Positions 6,214 through 7,085 of a stretch of 7,085 bases of DNA are shown in pieces. Source of the stretch: JASJHI01 sp965371355 (GTDB taxonomy: Bacteria; Actinomycetota; Acidimicrobiia; Acidimicrobiales; Ilumatobacteraceae). The translations under genes were made by a program, and so were the position numbers. The notes below the pieces were generated by a model that searched no databases, was not told the origin of the DNA, and saw nothing but the letters and a program-made list of their open reading frames with translations. The DNA lies in NCBI GenBank assembly GCA_965371355.1, contig CBDUYD010000152.1, positions 1 through 7,085 on the forward strand, in the 5' to 3' direction. Every line of letters starts with the position of its first letter. Within the stretch, counting starts at the first letter, position 1.

Positions 6214-7085
6214 ATGACGCCAATGGCGGAGACCGATCACGCTGTGAGCGATGCGGCCGACGAGCGATCGCGGGTCGGCACGTGGGTGGTCGGAGTCGAC
6301 GGATCGGCGTACGGCGAGCGGGCGATCGAATGGGCGGTGCTGCACGCCCCCGAGCGCGCATCGACGATCGAACTGCTGAGCGCGTGGCAGGTGCCGATCT
6401 ACGGCCCGTACCCGATCGATGGTGCGCTCGCGCTGCCCTACGACGATCGCGAACTCGCTGCGGCGGCGCGACAATCCCTCGACGAGCTGGCCGAGAAGGG
6501 CCGACGACGAGTCGACGTGCCGATCGAGAGCTCGACGGTGCGGGGCGGGGCTGCTGCCGTACTTCTCGATCTCGCGGCCGGATCGGACCTGCTCGTGCTC
6601 GGCAGCCGAGGCCGGGGCGGCTTCCGCAGCCTCCTCCTCGGCTCGACCAGCAGCCAGTGCGCCGCGCACGCAGCCGTTCCGACCGTCGTGGTGCGCGGAA
6701 CCGAGGAATTGGTCGCCACACGCCGCACGATGGTCGGGGTCGACGGTTCGCCGAACTCGCTGGCGGCACTGAAATGGGCCGTCGACTTCGCCGCTCCCGG
6801 CTCTACGGTCGTGGCGGTGCAGGTATGGGACGCCTCGCCGCTGGCGGTCGGCGCAGACGAGTTCTTCTTTCCCGATGCCAGCGGTATCGCGTCGACGCGG
6901 TTCAACCATCTCGTCGACGATCTCGACGTCGCCGCCGACTCGAGGTCGGTGACGCTCGAGCGGAGGTTCCGCCACGGCCGCCCGCGCGATGTGCTCTTGG
7001 ACGAGGCGAAGTCGGTCGACCTCGTCGTCGCCGGCGCTCGCGGCCACGGAGCGGTCGGCTCGACGCTGCTCGGTTCGGTCTCGAC
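6214..7085 (+). CDS. Universal stress protein, tandem UspA domains, 3' partial
   Basis: Cytoplasmic ATP-binding universal stress protein. In actinobacteria the tandem-domain forms are often induced by hypoxia, starvation or other stress, but the exact role here is unknown. The frame is open from 6211 to the window end with no stop. About 290 residues are visible, close to the 290-300 usual for two-domain members, so only a few are missing. Domain 1 (about 23-155) has VVGVDGS with Asp29 and the loop Gly130-x2-Gly133-x9-Gly143-Ser. Domain 2 (from about 172) has MVGVDGS with Asp177 and Gly274-x2-Gly277-x9-Gly287-Ser. Both loops match the ATP-binding G2xG9xG(S/T) pattern, so both domains look competent to bind nucleotide. 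A polar stretch of about 20 residues precedes domain 1. The start at 6211 or 6223 is possible. The 133-base gap after the hydratase suggests separate transcription. Confidence 0.92.
   Translation, partial: MTPMAETDHAVSDAADERSRVGTWVVGVDGSAYGERAIEWAVLHAPERASTIELLSAWQVPIYGPYPIDGALALPYDDRELAAAARQSLDELAEKGRRRVDVPIESSTVRGGAAAVLLDLAAGSDLLVLGSRGRGGFRSLLLGSTSSQCAAHAAVPTVVVRGTEELVATRRTMVGVDGSPNSLAALKWAVDFAAPGSTVVAVQVWDASPLAVGADEFFFPDASGIASTRFNHLVDDLDVAADSRSVTLERRFRHGRPRDVLLDEAKSVDLVVAGARGHGAVGSTLLGSVS

Noticed and set aside
5336..6769. Minus-strand open frame of 477 codons across the hydratase and stress gene
   Set aside because: It crosses two clear genes and an intergenic gap, is Arg/Pro/Ser-rich and has no motif; a GC-driven shadow.
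5932..7047. Minus-strand open frame of 371 codons over the stress gene
   Set aside because: It is antisense to a plus-strand frame with two perfect UspA ATP loops; no family features of its own.

Overview
The window is GC-rich (about two thirds G+C by eye, with third codon positions almost all G or C). Its gene style is typical of Actinomycetota: an acyl-CoA carboxylase split into a carboxyltransferase subunit and a biotin carboxylase-BCCP subunit, ATGA start/stop overlaps, and a tandem-domain universal stress protein. An acidimicrobial or other environmental actinobacterium would fit, but nothing here fixes the genus. No phage, transposon, CRISPR array or RNA gene is visible.

Layout, all on the + strand: (1) 1-1515, the 5'-truncated beta (carboxyltransferase) subunit of a biotin-dependent acyl-CoA carboxylase of the methylcrotonyl/geranyl-CoA type. 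(2) 1508-1560, three exact copies plus a partial fourth copy of a 15-bp unit spanning the beta stop codon. (3) 1568-3553, the alpha subunit (biotin carboxylase + central domain + BCCP). (4) 3550-5301, a two-domain AtuA-family protein. (5) 5298-6080, a crotonase-fold enoyl-CoA hydratase. (6) 6081-6213, a short non-coding gap with two GC hairpins and a 10-bp palindrome. (7) 6214 to the end, a tandem-domain universal stress protein cut by the window edge.

Genes 1-5 look like one catabolic operon. The expected chemistry, from the families, is carboxylation of the gamma-methyl of a 3-methyl-2-enoyl-CoA by the alpha/beta carboxylase, then hydration of the 3-methylglutaconyl-CoA-type product by the crotonase. 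This is the logic of leucine degradation (liu) and of acyclic terpene degradation (atu). The AtuA gene, whose biochemical role is not settled as far as I know, tilts the cluster toward atu-like or another branched-acyl pathway rather than plain leucine catabolism. The lyase, dehydrogenase and regulator would lie outside the window. The last three operon genes are joined by 4-base ATGA overlaps, whereas the beta/alpha junction is opened up by the 15-bp repeat, the least ordinary feature seen here. The universal stress gene is probably a separate transcription unit.
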